Shown here piece after piece: positions 1 to 8,902 of a stretch of 64,000 nucleotides of DNA. The DNA lies in contig NZ_DS264586.1 of NCBI RefSeq assembly GCF_000154225.1, forward strand, positions 960,527 through 1,024,526. Direction: 5' to 3'. How positions within the stretch are numbered: the first letter of the stretch is position 1; every line of letters starts with the position of its first letter. A program made the position numbers and the translations under genes. The notes beneath the pieces are model-generated. The model ran no database searches. It worked only from the letters and a program-made list of their open reading frames with translations, and had not been told where the DNA came from. This DNA is from Schaalia dentiphila ATCC 17982. GTDB taxonomy: Bacteria; Actinomycetota; Actinomycetes; Actinomycetales; Actinomycetaceae.

Positions 1-427
1 CGGCGTCGAGCCGCGCGTTCGTGGAGGCCACCATGCGACCGCTCGGGTGCTCAATGATCGAGGACACTGCGGGCTCGCGCGACGCGGGGGACGAGGCCGG
101 GGCCGTCGCGTCCACGACGCGCACACCCACGGCCGCCAGGTCGGCCGCAAGGAAGGCTGACACCGGGCCTTCGCCGAGCGCTGTCAACAGAATCGGCGTT
201 TCCTCAGAGTCAGCGGGAGCGCCCGAGGCGGCCCCGGCCTCGTCCTCAGGATCAGAAAGAACACGCGAGGCCGCGCACAGCGCCGCGTACGTGACGGCCG
301 CGTTCGTCGCGGGACCGCCTGCGGCCATCGTGAAGTCCGTCGACGTGACCTTCAGGGAAGGGTCCGGCACGTGGTCGAGTCGATGCAGGACATCCAGGGT
401 CGTGAGCCCGGCGAAGAGAGCAGTCAT
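1..427 (-). CDS. PfkB-family sugar kinase, N-terminal part (cut by window edge)
   Basis: An open minus-strand frame of about 142 codons starts at an ATG at 425-427 and runs off the left edge, so only the N-terminal part is present. The product begins MTALFAGLTTLDVLHRLD and has the glycine-rich AAGGPATNAAVTYAAL stretch near residues 35-50. This matches the N-terminal beta strand and GGxxxNxA substrate-binding motif of ribokinase/PfkB carbohydrate kinases, which phosphorylate sugars or nucleosides with ATP in the cytoplasm. An Ala/Glu/Asp-rich insertion follows at about residues 60-75. The C-terminal DTxGAGD catalytic motif lies outside the window, so substrate and intactness cannot be judged. 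It is divergent from the next gene across about 80 bases. Confidence 0.7.
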   Translation of the reverse strand, partial: MTALFAGLTTLDVLHRLDHVPDPSLKVTSTDFTMAAGGPATNAAVTYAALCAASRVLSDPEDEAGAASGAPADSEETPILLTALGEGPVSAFLAADLAAVGVRVVDATAPASSPASREPAVSSIIEHPSGRMVASTNARLDA

Positions 428-507
428 GGGGACATTGTCGCACCCGGTGGCCGCGCGAGACGGGATGGCCATGGCTCTCGCTGATAGGCCGACAAACCCT
501 GTAGCAT

Positions 508-1242
508 ATGAACAACGACACTCATCGACTCCTCCGGATCGCCATGCACCTGCTCGACGCGCTGAACAACTCCCTGCCCGAGGTCTTCCGAGCCATTGAT
601 CTCATGGGCGTTCTCCTCAACGGTATCCTCGGCGGCAAAGTTGCCCGAGAACGCAACTTCGACGCCGTCGGCTTCTGCATTCTCGCTATCATGACGGCGC
701 TCGCGGGTGGCATGATCCGTGACCTGCTCCTGACGACGCGCACCGGAGCGCCCGTCGCCATCACGGACCCCTACTACCTGGGGTTCGCGATCGTCGGCGC
801 TCTCATCGCGATGGCCTTCCGCATGGATTCGCGCGCGTGGTCGGTGCTCCTCGTGATCGCCGACGGCATGGTGCTGGGCTGTTGGAGTGCGACCGGTGCG
901 ATCAAGACCCTCGATGCGGGGTTCGCGATCATGCCGGCGATCCTCATGGGCATCATGACGGCGATCGGCGGCGGCATGGTCCGTGACATCTCCGCAGGCC
1001 TGGTGCCGCGCGTCTTTGGTGGCAACAACCTCTACGCGACCCCCGCGTTCGCGTGCTCGCTAGTCACCGTCATCTTCTGGCACATGGGCCAGCCGGTCCT
1101 GGGCATGGGCGCGTCCATCATCGTGGGCCTCGTGTTCACAGGAATGGCGCACTGGCGCCGCTGGAAGCTCCCCCAGACCCGCGAGTGGACCATCACTCTC
1201 ACATATTCGCAGTTAAAAGCTCTGCGTGGGGGCAAGCGTTAG
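508..1242 (+). CDS. TRIC/UPF0126 family membrane protein
   Basis: A 244-residue polytopic membrane protein with about seven hydrophobic segments. It carries two internal copies of the family signature, GGMIRD at about residues 67-72 and GGGMVRD at about 154-160, as expected for the duplicated three-helix fold of bacterial TRIC (YadS-like) proteins. Structural work on prokaryotic TRIC homologues supports a trimeric cation channel; the substrate here is not known. The ATG at 508 is used; an in-frame ATG at 541 is an alternative. The stop lies ten bases before the next gene, suggesting co-transcription. Confidence 0.8.
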   Translation: MNNDTHRLLRIAMHLLDALNNSLPEVFRAIDLMGVLLNGILGGKVARERNFDAVGFCILAIMTALAGGMIRDLLLTTRTGAPVAITDPYYLGFAIVGALIAMAFRMDSRAWSVLLVIADGMVLGCWSATGAIKTLDAGFAIMPAILMGIMTAIGGGMVRDISAGLVPRVFGGNNLYATPAFACSLVTVIFWHMGQPVLGMGASIIVGLVFTGMAHWRRWKLPQTREWTITLTYSQLKALRGGKR

Positions 1243-1251
1243 TATGGCGGT

Positions 1252-2751
1252 GTGACTCCCAAATCAACACCCGCTTCTTCAGCTCCCGCCGCGTCGGCCG
1301 CCTCCGCGCGTAAGCCGTTCAAGACATGGCACCTGTCGATGATGGCCCTCGGCCTCGCCATCGGTGCTGGCTTCTTCCTGGGCACGGGTTCCGCGATCCA
1401 TCAGGCCGGTCCGGCTGTCATCGTGTCCTACGCCCTGGCGGCCATCATCGTCGTGTCGGTCATGCTGGCTCTCGCGGAACTGGCCTCGTCTCTGCCGTCG
1501 ACGGGGTCCTTCTCGTCCTACGCCGAGGCTGGGATCGGTCGGTGGGCCGGGTTCACGATCGGGTGGCTGTATTGGGTCATGCTCATCATGGTGTCGGGTC
1601 TGGAGGTGACGGGCGCGGCGACGTTCTTCGTCGGCTGGTTCCCCGCAGTTCCGCAGTGGGTGGTTGCCCTCGTAATTGTCGTTGTTATTGGCGGCATTAA
1701 CCTGCTGGCGGCCGGGCAGTACGGTGAAATCGAGGCCTGGCTGTCGATGGTGAAGATCGTCGCGATCATCGCCTTCCTGGGCGTGGGCGTGTACCTGGTT
1801 GCGCGCACGGCGATCGCCGGCCCCCTGCCGGGTCACGAGGGCGTGCTGCAGAACGTGCTGGGGCACAACGGTTTCGCACCCAATGGCCTGTCGGGTATCG
1901 CGGTCGCTCTCCTGGCGGTCATCACGTCCTTCGGTGGCCTGGAGATCGTGACAATCGCCGCCGCCGAGGCCGAGGATCCCCGCGCCGCCATGAGCAGCGC
2001 GATTCGCTCGGTCGTCACCCGTATCCTCGTGTTCTACGTCGGGTCCGTCATCCTGCTGATAGCGCTGCTGCCCTGGGACAGCGAGGCGATGAATACGAAC
2101 GCTTTCGCTGCGATCCTTGAAATGGCGGGCGTCCCTGCGGTCGGTACGCTCATGAACGTCATCATCTTCATGGCGCTGATTTCCGCGTTCTCTGCGAACA
2201 TCTACGCCTCCTCCCGCATGGCCTACTCACTGTCTGCGCGCGACATGGGACCGCGCTGGCTGCTGGGTGCCTCGGCCTCCAATAAGGCGCGCGCACGTTC
2301 CGTCGTTGAGGCGGCCCTCGAGGACGACGAGGCGCTCCTGGCTACCGAGCTCCAGGGTGACATTGAGGCTGGACGGACCCCGAAGCGCGCGGTCGGCCTC
2401 GTCGTCGTGCTGGCGCTGCTGGCCGTCCTGGGTAACTGGTACCTGCCCGGTTCGATCCTGACCATGCTCATTAACGCGATCGGTATGGTTCTGCTGATCG
2501 TGTGGACGTTCATCATCATCTCGCTGATGCGTTTGCACCCCTCGCTGGAGCGCTCGGGCTCTCTCGTGATTCGTATGCCCGGGTGGCCGTGGCTGCCGTG
2601 GCTGGTCCTCGCGGGTCTGGGTGGGATCGGTGTCCTCATGCTCATGAGCGACGAGGGCCGGGCTCAGCTGGTCTCCATGGGTGCGCTCACGCTTGTGATC
2701 GTAGCGATTTACTTCGTGCGCCAGCTGGTGGGGTCGCGCAAGAGGGCCTAA
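1252..2751 (+). CDS. APC-superfamily amino-acid permease
   Basis: A 499-residue inner-membrane transporter with about twelve hydrophobic segments. The first helix contains the GLAIGAGFFLGTG stretch typical of amino acid-polyamine-organocation permeases, whose unwound helix binds the amino-acid backbone. A cytoplasmic stretch rich in Glu, Asp and Arg (about residues 345-375) interrupts the later helices. The start is GTG at 1252, nine bases after the upstream stop. Length and helix content fit the AAT-type proton/amino-acid symporters; the substrate cannot be told. A strong terminator follows at 2806. Confidence 0.85.
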   Translation: MTPKSTPASSAPAASAASARKPFKTWHLSMMALGLAIGAGFFLGTGSAIHQAGPAVIVSYALAAIIVVSVMLALAELASSLPSTGSFSSYAEAGIGRWAGFTIGWLYWVMLIMVSGLEVTGAATFFVGWFPAVPQWVVALVIVVVIGGINLLAAGQYGEIEAWLSMVKIVAIIAFLGVGVYLVARTAIAGPLPGHEGVLQNVLGHNGFAPNGLSGIAVALLAVITSFGGLEIVTIAAAEAEDPRAAMSSAIRSVVTRILVFYVGSVILLIALLPWDSEAMNTNAFAAILEMAGVPAVGTLMNVIIFMALISAFSANIYASSRMAYSLSARDMGPRWLLGASASNKARARSVVEAALEDDEALLATELQGDIEAGRTPKRAVGLVVVLALLAVLGNWYLPGSILTMLINAIGMVLLIVWTFIIISLMRLHPSLERSGSLVIRMPGWPWLPWLVLAGLGGIGVLMLMSDEGRAQLVSMGALTLVIVAIYFVRQLVGSRKRA

Positions 2752-2805
2752 TTATCCACAGGCACTCGCCGCCGGGACGCAGATGCCGGTGGGTGGGTGC
2801 ATCAT

Positions 2806-2840
2806 GAGGGCACCCCGAGCGGTCGGGGTGCCCTCATTTT
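2806..2840 (+). terminator. Rho-independent terminator after the permease
   Basis: A perfect 13-bp stem (2806-2818 with 2823-2835) closes on the loop GCGG and is followed by ATTTT. It ends the TRIC-permease transcript. It also shows that the next gene starts at the ATG at 2870, because the longer possible frame would run through the hairpin. Confidence 0.9.
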
Positions 2841-2869
2841 GTGAGTGTTGTGAGAGGAAGAAGAGGGAG

Positions 2870-3607
2870 ATGGCGCGCAAGCGACGCAGGAGCGTTGGGG
2901 ACACGGTCCTCCTGCTGGTGATTCTCGCGGCGCTCGTGTGGGCGTTCGCGCCCGGCGTCGGCTGGGATCTGCTGGGCCTGCGTTCGCGCCTGGGGTGGCC
3001 GCCGCTGCGCACCGGGCAGGCGCTGTCCTCTCTGCCGGATAGCGAGGCTGCCCGCCAGCTGCGTGAGCTCACGGTCCGAGAGTCGGTCGACGATCCGGCC
3101 GCGCCGGCGTATGACCGCGAGGCCTTCGGGCAGCGCTGGGCGGACACCGACCGCAACGGCTGCGACACCCGCAATGACATTCTTGCCCGCGACCTGGCGC
3201 GCCCCACCTTCAAGCCGGGCACGCGCGATTGCGTGGTCCTGTCGGGCACGCTCGCCGAGCCCTACACGGGTGCCACGATCGAGTTCCAGAGGGGGGACAA
3301 GACCTCGTCCCTGGTGCAGATCGACCACGTCGTCGCCCTCGCGGACGCGTGGCGCTCGGGGGCCTGGCAGTGGGACGCGCAGCGCCGCCAGGAATTCGCC
3401 AACGACCCGGAGAACCTGCTCGCGGTGGATGGCCAGGCTAACGAGGACAAATCGGCCTCGTCCGCGGATCAGTGGCTGCCGCCCAATGCCGCGTTCCGCT
3501 GCGACTATGTGAAGCGCCAGATCGCCGTCAAAAACTCGTACGGGCTGAGCGTGACTCGGGCTGAACAGGACGCGCTCGCCGAGCAGCTGTCTATCTGTTC
3601 CGGGTGA
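2870..3607 (+). CDS. Membrane-anchored or secreted HNH endonuclease (DUF1524 type)
   Basis: The 245-residue product begins with a basic stretch and one hydrophobic segment (about residues 10-29), a signal anchor or uncleaved signal peptide. The rest is a DUF1524-like HNH nuclease: DHVVAL near residues 152-157 gives the metal-binding Asp-His, NDPENLL near 185 the middle Asn, and a C-terminal part contains RCDYVKRQIAVK. These features match the exported HNH nucleases common in actinobacteria, presumed to cut DNA outside the cytoplasm. The start at 2870 follows a purine-rich ribosome-binding site (GAAGAAGAGGGAG) and lies just after a terminator, so the gene is probably transcribed alone. Role in nutrition or competition is inference. 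Confidence 0.8.
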   Translation: MARKRRRSVGDTVLLLVILAALVWAFAPGVGWDLLGLRSRLGWPPLRTGQALSSLPDSEAARQLRELTVRESVDDPAAPAYDREAFGQRWADTDRNGCDTRNDILARDLARPTFKPGTRDCVVLSGTLAEPYTGATIEFQRGDKTSSLVQIDHVVALADAWRSGAWQWDAQRRQEFANDPENLLAVDGQANEDKSASSADQWLPPNAAFRCDYVKRQIAVKNSYGLSVTRAEQDALAEQLSICSG

Positions 3608-3782
3608 TGGGCGGGGTGCTAGCCCTGCGCCATGCGCCGTTGTGACGCGCAATTCTGACTAGCAATTTCCAGTGGTTTCCCAGGCGTTTTCTCACGATGT
3701 GTCCATCTCGTGTGGAACTGAGCGCACGTCCGCAACATTGCCCGATAAAGCCGGTAATGTTCCCCTCAAGGGGAGGGGTGAC

Positions 3783-4637
3783 ATGTACACGGCAATTAAC
3801 TGGGCGCTTGATCTGGGCCTTTACGTCACTGTCTGCACGATCACGTGCGCGCTGTGGTGGTGGTTCGGGCGCCGATCTGAACCCAGTGTCACTGCGGGGC
3901 GTGCCGAGGCCTCGACCGACTCCGTTCAGAGCGCCGGGCAGGTGAGCCGTGCGCGCCTGACCGTCGTTCAAGCATTGCCGCTCATCTATCGTCGCTCGAA
4001 ACAGACGAGTGCGCTCCTGCCTCGCGAGGAGAACCCGGACACCCCGACGACGGCAGAGATTCCCGCGGTCGCGGTCCCCGCCTCGTCGAAGTGGAGGCTC
4101 CCGCGCGCCCTGCCTCTCGCCTGGATTCTGTACGTGGCAGGCCTGCTGATTTTCACGCTGCTGCCACTGCCCTCCGACCCGGTGGCTGCGTGTGCCGCGA
4201 TCATCCACTGGGATAACTACACGCCGTTCGGATCGTTCGTGGCTGTCGCCGACCAGTTCCGCGACGGCGAGAGTCTGCGTGGCACCCTGTACGCGCTGTC
4301 GATCCTGCTGAACATCGCGCTGTTTGTGCCCCTGGGGTCCCTCGTGGAGACCACGTGGCGCATCCGCCGCGTGCGGCGTGCCCCCGAGGGTGCGCCCGCC
4401 GACGGATCTCGCCTGGCTCGCTCGATCCCGCACCGCCGCGTCCTGGCGTGGGTGGTGATCGGCTGTGCCGTCTCCTGCCTCATCGAGCTGACCCAGTACA
4501 CGGGCCTGTTCGGCGTCGTGCCCTGCACCTACCGGGTCGTCGACATCGATGACGTCATTATGAACACGCTGGGCACCTACGCGGGCGTGCGCCTGCTGCC
4601 CTTCATGGCACGCAACTCGCGCTTCATGGGCGCGTAG
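3783..4637 (+). CDS. VanZ-like membrane protein
   Basis: A 284-residue membrane protein started at the ATG at 3783 behind the purine-rich stretch AAGGGGAGGGG; an earlier in-frame ATG at 3672 would add 37 residues with no supporting signal. An N-terminal hydrophobic segment is followed by a polar linker (about residues 40-115), then four membrane segments with the VanZ-family features NIALFVPLG and SCLIELTQ...DIDDVIMNTLG. VanZ of the enterococcal cluster gives low-level teicoplanin resistance by an unclear route; most homologues have no known function. It converges with the response regulator. Confidence 0.8.
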   Translation: MYTAINWALDLGLYVTVCTITCALWWWFGRRSEPSVTAGRAEASTDSVQSAGQVSRARLTVVQALPLIYRRSKQTSALLPREENPDTPTTAEIPAVAVPASSKWRLPRALPLAWILYVAGLLIFTLLPLPSDPVAACAAIIHWDNYTPFGSFVAVADQFRDGESLRGTLYALSILLNIALFVPLGSLVETTWRIRRVRRAPEGAPADGSRLARSIPHRRVLAWVVIGCAVSCLIELTQYTGLFGVVPCTYRVVDIDDVIMNTLGTYAGVRLLPFMARNSRFMGA

Positions 4638-4641
4638 GTGG

Positions 4642-5283
4642 TTACAGCCAGCCGGCGGCGCGGGCCAGGAACGCGGCCTCGGCGCGGGTGCGCGCGTCCA
4701 TCTTCAGCATCGACGACGACACGTGGTTGCGCACCGTCCCCTGGCTGAGCCCCAGCGAGTGGGCGATGTCCGCGATGGTGCCGCCGCCCTCGACCTCGCG
4801 CAAAACGTCGGCCTCGCGGTCCGTCAGGGGCGAGGAGCCCGCCGACAGCGCCTCGAGGGCCAGGCTCTGGTCGATCGCGCGGCCCCCCGCAGCCACCGTG
4901 CGCACTCCGTCGGCCAGGGCTTCGACCGGCGCATCCTTGACCATGAAGCCCGTAGCGCCTGCATCGAGGGCGCGCTGTAGGTATCCCGGGCGCCCGAATG
5001 TCGTCACGATGAGCACGCGCACCCCCGGGAAACGTGAGCGAATTGCCTGCGTGGCCGTGATGCCGTCCATGCGGGGCATCTCGATGTCGATGATGGCAAC
5101 GTCGACGGGGGTGCCCCTGCGGGCCGGGTCGTCCGCTGATGCCACGCGCGCCAGCTCCTCGAGGGCCTGCGCGCCATCGGCGGCCTGCGCGACGACCTTG
5201 ATGTCGCGCTCCAGGTCCAGCAGCCCCGCCAGGGCACCGCGAATCATCGCCTGATCGTCGGCCACGAGTACCCGAATCGTCAC
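4642..5283 (-). CDS. NarL/LuxR-family response regulator
   Basis: The 213-residue protein has an N-terminal receiver domain (about residues 3-120) with acidic residues D9 and D10, the likely phosphorylated D66 in IIDIEMPRMDG and a conserved Lys in FMVKDAP. A C-terminal LuxR-type helix-turn-helix covers about residues 150-205 (LTDREADVL...GLSQGTVRNHVS). It pairs with the histidine kinase ending 74 bases upstream and probably controls the ABC exporter genes of the same strand. The input signal is unknown; this gene order is typical of systems responding to cell-envelope stress or antimicrobial peptides. Confidence 0.93.
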   Translation of the reverse strand: MTIRVLVADDQAMIRGALAGLLDLERDIKVVAQAADGAQALEELARVASADDPARRGTPVDVAIIDIEMPRMDGITATQAIRSRFPGVRVLIVTTFGRPGYLQRALDAGATGFMVKDAPVEALADGVRTVAAGGRAIDQSLALEALSAGSSPLTDREADVLREVEGGGTIADIAHSLGLSQGTVRNHVSSSMLKMDARTRAEAAFLARAAGWL

Positions 5284-5357
5284 GTCACCCTCCTGTCTGC
5301 GCTTGGGGTACCAGGCTAGCGCAGATCAGAGGATCATCTCTCGGGTGTGCCCGCCCC

Positions 5358-6461
5358 TCAGGACGAGCGAGCGTCGGGTTCGGAGCCGAAGGACAGCGCG
5401 AGCGTCCACGTGGAGCCCGACGCGCCCCAGGTGAGCGTGCCCTCGTCGCCGACCAGCTCGGACAGGCCCGCCAGGCCCGACCCTGATCCCGCGCTCGACG
5501 CGGCGTAGGCGGCTGAGTAACCGTCGTTGGTGACGGTCACGCCGCCGGGGGAGAGGCGGATGCGGACCCACGAGGGGTGCGCGTGCATGATCGCGTTCGT
5601 GACGCCCTCACGGATCACGTGAGCCGCCGCAGCCGAACGAGGACCCGACGGCGGCTCTCCCTCGTTCGTGATGTCGGCGTCGATGCGCGCGACCTCCAGG
5701 AGGGCACGGGCCTCCTCAAGCTCCTCGACGGGCGACAGGGCCCGCGTAGCCGCCACGATGCGGCGGACGTCAGCCAAGGCCTCGTTCGACTGAGCCGTGA
5801 CCGCGCGCAGCTGCTCGCGCGCCTCCTCCACGCGACCCGCCTCCAGGAGACGAGCCGCCAGCTCGGACACCATCGTGATCCCCGTCAGCGAGTGCCCGAG
5901 GATGTCGTGCAGGTCCGTGCTCAGGCGCGCACGCTCGGCGGCCTTCGCGCGCTGAATCGCGTCCTGGCGGCGCAGGCGCTCACGGGCCGAGCGTTCCATG
6001 CCCCAACGGGCAACCCCCACGAAGCCGATGAGGAGGGCCAGGTACCAGATCATCCACAGTGGCTCTCCCTCGGCATAAGCGGCCACGCCCGCAATGGCGA
6101 CGATCGGCACGACGCCCGAGGGGACGAAGCGAATTGGCGCCTGGAAAATCCATGCGACCAGCAGATACGACGTCAGCATGAATGCGTACGGGAAACCGAC
6201 AGCGGTCGCGTAGACGAGGTAGATGGCCGTCGCCGCCGCCAGCGCCGCGTGTGAGAGGATGAATGGCCTCGTGAAAGAGTTGCGTGCGGGAAGGGGATTG
6301 GTCAGCCACACCGCCGAGTTAGCGGCCGCGAGGAGGGCGCACAGCCCGATGATGCCCGCGCGCTGGGCGGTATCCGTCAACTCCAGGGCGTAGGCCAGGG
6401 GGAAGCCCATGAACAGCATCCACGGGGCCGCCCACGCCAGGGAGATCAAGCGCTCCTTCAT
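5358..6461 (-). CDS. Sensor histidine kinase (HisKA_3 type)
   Basis: A 367-residue membrane kinase. The N-terminal half (about residues 8-155) has five to six hydrophobic segments with no large extracellular domain, so it probably senses a signal in the membrane or from the partner transporter. The HisKA_3 dimerisation helix contains DLHDILGHSL with phospho-acceptor H185. A compact ATPase domain ends the protein, with VTNAIMHAHP as N box and GSGLAGL as G box. This is the DesK/LiaS-like architecture that pairs with NarL-type regulators. It starts nine bases after the upstream permease stop, so all four genes are probably one operon. Confidence 0.92.
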   Translation of the reverse strand: MKERLISLAWAAPWMLFMGFPLAYALELTDTAQRAGIIGLCALLAAANSAVWLTNPLPARNSFTRPFILSHAALAAATAIYLVYATAVGFPYAFMLTSYLLVAWIFQAPIRFVPSGVVPIVAIAGVAAYAEGEPLWMIWYLALLIGFVGVARWGMERSARERLRRQDAIQRAKAAERARLSTDLHDILGHSLTGITMVSELAARLLEAGRVEEAREQLRAVTAQSNEALADVRRIVAATRALSPVEELEEARALLEVARIDADITNEGEPPSGPRSAAAAHVIREGVTNAIMHAHPSWVRIRLSPGGVTVTNDGYSAAYAASSAGSGSGLAGLSELVGDEGTLTWGASGSTWTLALSFGSEPDARSS

Positions 6462-6470
6462 GGCAACAGC

Positions 6471-7259
6471 CTATCGACCCGTGTCGTGGGACGCACCCCA
6501 CCAGGCGATGCCGGCCGTGATGACCGCCCACCCGGCGATGTTGAGCCACGCGGCGGTCGGCATCGTCACGGTTCCGGCGACGGCGTAGATCGCCTGGACG
6601 GAGCCGTACAGAGGTGTGAAGGGCGCGATCTGTGCGACGAAAGGCGGCAGCTGGTCTAGCGGGATGAACATGCCGGACACGAACGCGCCCATCAGCATGA
6701 CGAACGCGGAGGCGCTGTAGGCGTTCTCACCCTTGATCGTGTATCCGCAGGCCAGGCCGATGAGCGCACCCAGGGCCGACAGGGCGACGACGACCGCGGC
6801 GCTGGCCGCCCACGCGCCCGCGGTCATCTGTGCGCCCGTGGCCAGGCCAAAGCTGAAGGTGATGAGTGTGATAAACGCGCTCAGCGCCACGAGGGCCGTG
6901 AGGCGCACGAGGAGGATCACCCACGGCTGGATGGGGGTCAGCGCGTACATGCGCGAGATGCCGGTCGTGCGCTCGACGGACAGCGTCGCGCCGAGCGAGC
7001 CTCCGACCAGGATGACGCCGTAGGTGGTCATCATCGCGATCATCGCGGCAGCCAGGTTTCCGCGCCCGGTCTGGGTCGTGCGCGCAACATCGGTCATGCC
7101 GAACATCGCGTACATGAACATGGGGAGCAGCAGGGCAAACGCCATGTTCCACGGGTTGAGGATGTGGGACAGGAAAGTTGCGCGCCACAGCTTGCCCGCT
7201 CCGGTGAAGGGGGAGGGAATCGGTCGGTCGGTGGCTCGTGCGGGTGCCTGGGTGGTCAT
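6471..7259 (-). CDS. ABC-2 type transporter permease
   Basis: A 262-residue six-helix permease of the ABC-2 class, partner of the ATPase encoded just upstream. The ATG at 7257-7259 is chosen because AAGAAGG precedes it; a longer in-frame start at 7367 would add 36 polar residues and overlap the ATPase gene. Such exporters move lipids, lantibiotics or drugs out of the membrane. Together with the kinase and regulator this resembles self-regulated drug or peptide resistance modules; the actual substrate cannot be read from the sequence. Confidence 0.87.
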   Translation of the reverse strand: MTTQAPARATDRPIPSPFTGAGKLWRATFLSHILNPWNMAFALLLPMFMYAMFGMTDVARTTQTGRGNLAAAMIAMMTTYGVILVGGSLGATLSVERTTGISRMYALTPIQPWVILLVRLTALVALSAFITLITFSFGLATGAQMTAGAWAASAAVVVALSALGALIGLACGYTIKGENAYSASAFVMLMGAFVSGMFIPLDQLPPFVAQIAPFTPLYGSVQAIYAVAGTVTMPTAAWLNIAGWAVITAGIAWWGASHDTGR

Positions 7260-7363
7260 GATGCCTTCTTCGTGTGTCGTGTCTGCGTTCGTGGGGCGTG
7301 GGCCTCGGCGTTGGCCTCGGGACGAGGCTGGGGACGGCTCATCGGGGTGGGCGTTCGTCGCGC

Positions 7364-8086
7364 TCACTCGGCGTCGGTGTGGGAGGTGATGCGCTCGAAG
7401 ACGTCTTCGAGGTCCTCGTTGTCGGCGACGACCTGCTCGGTGGGAGCGTCCAGGAGGACCTTCCCGGCGTCAATGATCACGATGCGGTCGGCGTCCTTGC
7501 GGGCCTCGGTCAGGTAGTGCGTGGCGAAGAGGAGCGTGCGGCCCTCCGCGGCCTCGGCGCGCATCGTCTCCCAGAAGGCGCGGCGGGCCAGCGCATCCAT
7601 GCCGGCGGTCGGCTCGTCGAGGATCAGGAATTCCGGGTTGCCGGCCAGTGCGAGGGCGAGGCGCACGCGCTGGCGCTCGCCTCCGGAAAGCTTGTCGAGG
7701 GGGCGCTTGGCGAGCTTGGTGAGGTTCGTGCGTTCGAGGAGCTCGTCGGTGGGGATCGGGTTGGCGTGCATTGCGGCGACCAGGTCGATCGTGTTGCGGA
7801 CCTTCCCGTTGCGCGGCATCGATCCGTTCTGAAGCATCGCGCTCACGAGGGAGCGGCGCACGGCCTCGCGCGGGCTCATGCCGTAGACGCTGATGTCGCC
7901 CTGCGTGGGGGTGGCCAGGCCGAGGACGATGTCCAGGAAAGTGCTCTTGCCCGCGCCGTTGACGCCGAGGAGTGCCACGATCTCGCCGGGCATGAGGGTC
8001 AGGTTCACGCCGCGTAGCGCGTCGACGTGGCCGAAAGACTTGTGAATGTTTGTCGCCTGGAGGGCGGGCGTTGCTTCTGCGTTCAT
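7364..8086 (-). CDS. ABC transporter ATP-binding protein (exporter)
   Basis: A 240-residue nucleotide-binding subunit with Walker A GVNGAGKST (residues 41-49), signature LSGGERQR (133-140), Walker B FLILDEPTAG (153-162) and a switch His in ATHYLTEA. The family (CcmA/DrrA-like) energises ABC-2 permeases, here the next gene. It is the first gene of the operon ATPase-permease-kinase-regulator. A long non-coding region lies upstream. Confidence 0.93.
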   Translation of the reverse strand: MNAEATPALQATNIHKSFGHVDALRGVNLTLMPGEIVALLGVNGAGKSTFLDIVLGLATPTQGDISVYGMSPREAVRRSLVSAMLQNGSMPRNGKVRNTIDLVAAMHANPIPTDELLERTNLTKLAKRPLDKLSGGERQRVRLALALAGNPEFLILDEPTAGMDALARRAFWETMRAEAAEGRTLLFATHYLTEARKDADRIVIIDAGKVLLDAPTEQVVADNEDLEDVFERITSHTDAE

Positions 8087-8420
8087 GGCTCCCAGTCTGC
8101 GCCCGTATTAATGGTCCCGGAAGTGCTCTTTGATGCAGGTGGTGCCGTGACAAATGTCAGGGGTGGCGCGTGGGGTGGTCTGTTGTCCGGGGCCCGCTCA
8201 CCGTCGCATGTCACTCCGCCGTCAGCCAGTGAATGAGTTGTGCGGGAGTGGTGTCCTGACCTGAAAGTCGCATGCAATTCCCCCAAGCGTGTTTTCTGAG
8301 ATGCTCGGAAACGTTGGAATTGCAGCGGCGCTATTACAATGTGTGAAAGGTTTATAGGGAAATTGCGTGCGACATTGCTTCGGTTGGTGGCTGTTGTCGT
8401 TGGCGCGCCCGTCACCACGC

Positions 8421-8583
8421 ACGTGGGCCCGGCTTGTGTAGCGTGGGCCCGATACCTCGCACGTGGGCCCGATACCTCGCACGTTAACCCGATGATATGC
8501 GCGTGGGCGGCGCAGCCCAGGCGCATGTCTAGGGGTTTATGTGCGCGTCTAAGGGGTGACGCGCAGGTTCAAGGGCCCACGTG
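8421..8583. repeat. Degenerate tandem array with a 20-bp period
   Basis: Read in steps of 20 bases from 8421, five consecutive units start ACGTGGGCCCG, GCGTGGGCCCGATACCTC, ACGTGGGCCCGATACCTC, ACGTTAACCCGAT and GCGTGGGCG. Three further 20-base units (8521-8580) start GCGCATGTCTAGGGG, GTGCGCGTCTAAGGGG and GCGCAGGTTCAAGGG. The end of the array, GGGCCCACGT (8574-8583), is the reverse complement of its first ten bases, so the block is flanked by inverted repeats. Two helical turns per unit would place sites on one face of the DNA. No gene is encoded. Confidence 0.75.
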
Positions 8584-8727
8584 CGAACAACACACGATGA
8601 CTAAGACCGAAACCACGACAGCGCAGACCCATTCAGCCAAAACAGGCCAGTTTCAGTGTTTTTCGCCCAATGGGTCTGCACTTTGGCGGCCAAACCCCGT
8701 CAAGTCGCGAACTTGCCGTCACGAATC

Positions 8728-8803
8728 GGGGGAATTACGCCATCCAAGGCTCCGACACGCCGGCGACACGCCGTAAGAGGGCTTCGCATGGCGCAAAAAA
8801 CCC
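8728..8803. repeat. Long palindromic repeat, copy 1 (diverged)
   Basis: The core GACACGCCGGCGACACGCCGT is flanked by GGGGGAATTACGCCAT (8728-8743) and ATGGCGCAAAAAACCC (8788-8803), an imperfect inverted pair. The same element occurs twice more at 34520-34597 and 35835-35911, where the arms are perfect. The A-rich right arm breaks pairing, so this copy looks decayed. No transposase is nearby. Confidence 0.8.
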
Positions 8804-8810
8804 TTTGCTG

Positions 8811-8892
8811 CCGGTGTGGAGAGCAGCGGAGGCGTCGGTGGGACTGGTTGCGGCGCCCGGAACACCCGTGGGGCCGCAAGCAACCTGGCCCG
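8811..8892. repeat. Degenerate member of the GC-rich hairpin repeat family
   Basis: The stretch CCGGTGTGGAGAGCAGCGGAG near 8813 and CCCGGAACACCCGTGGGGCC near 8855 match the two ends of the repeat at about 24068-24185 (GGTGTGGAGGGCGCCGGAGG and CCCGGAACAACCGTGGGGCT). The middle part with the strong hairpin is missing, so this looks like a deleted copy. Confidence 0.55.
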
Positions 8893-8902
8893 CGCACAGC
8901 GA

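Noticed and set aside
21..599. Plus-strand open frame at the left edge
   Set aside because: Opposite to the PfkB-like kinase frame and overlapping the start of the TRIC gene; composition is shadow-like.
8421..8583. CRISPR array
   Set aside because: The 20-base units abut without unique spacers and drift in sequence; there are no cas genes in the window.
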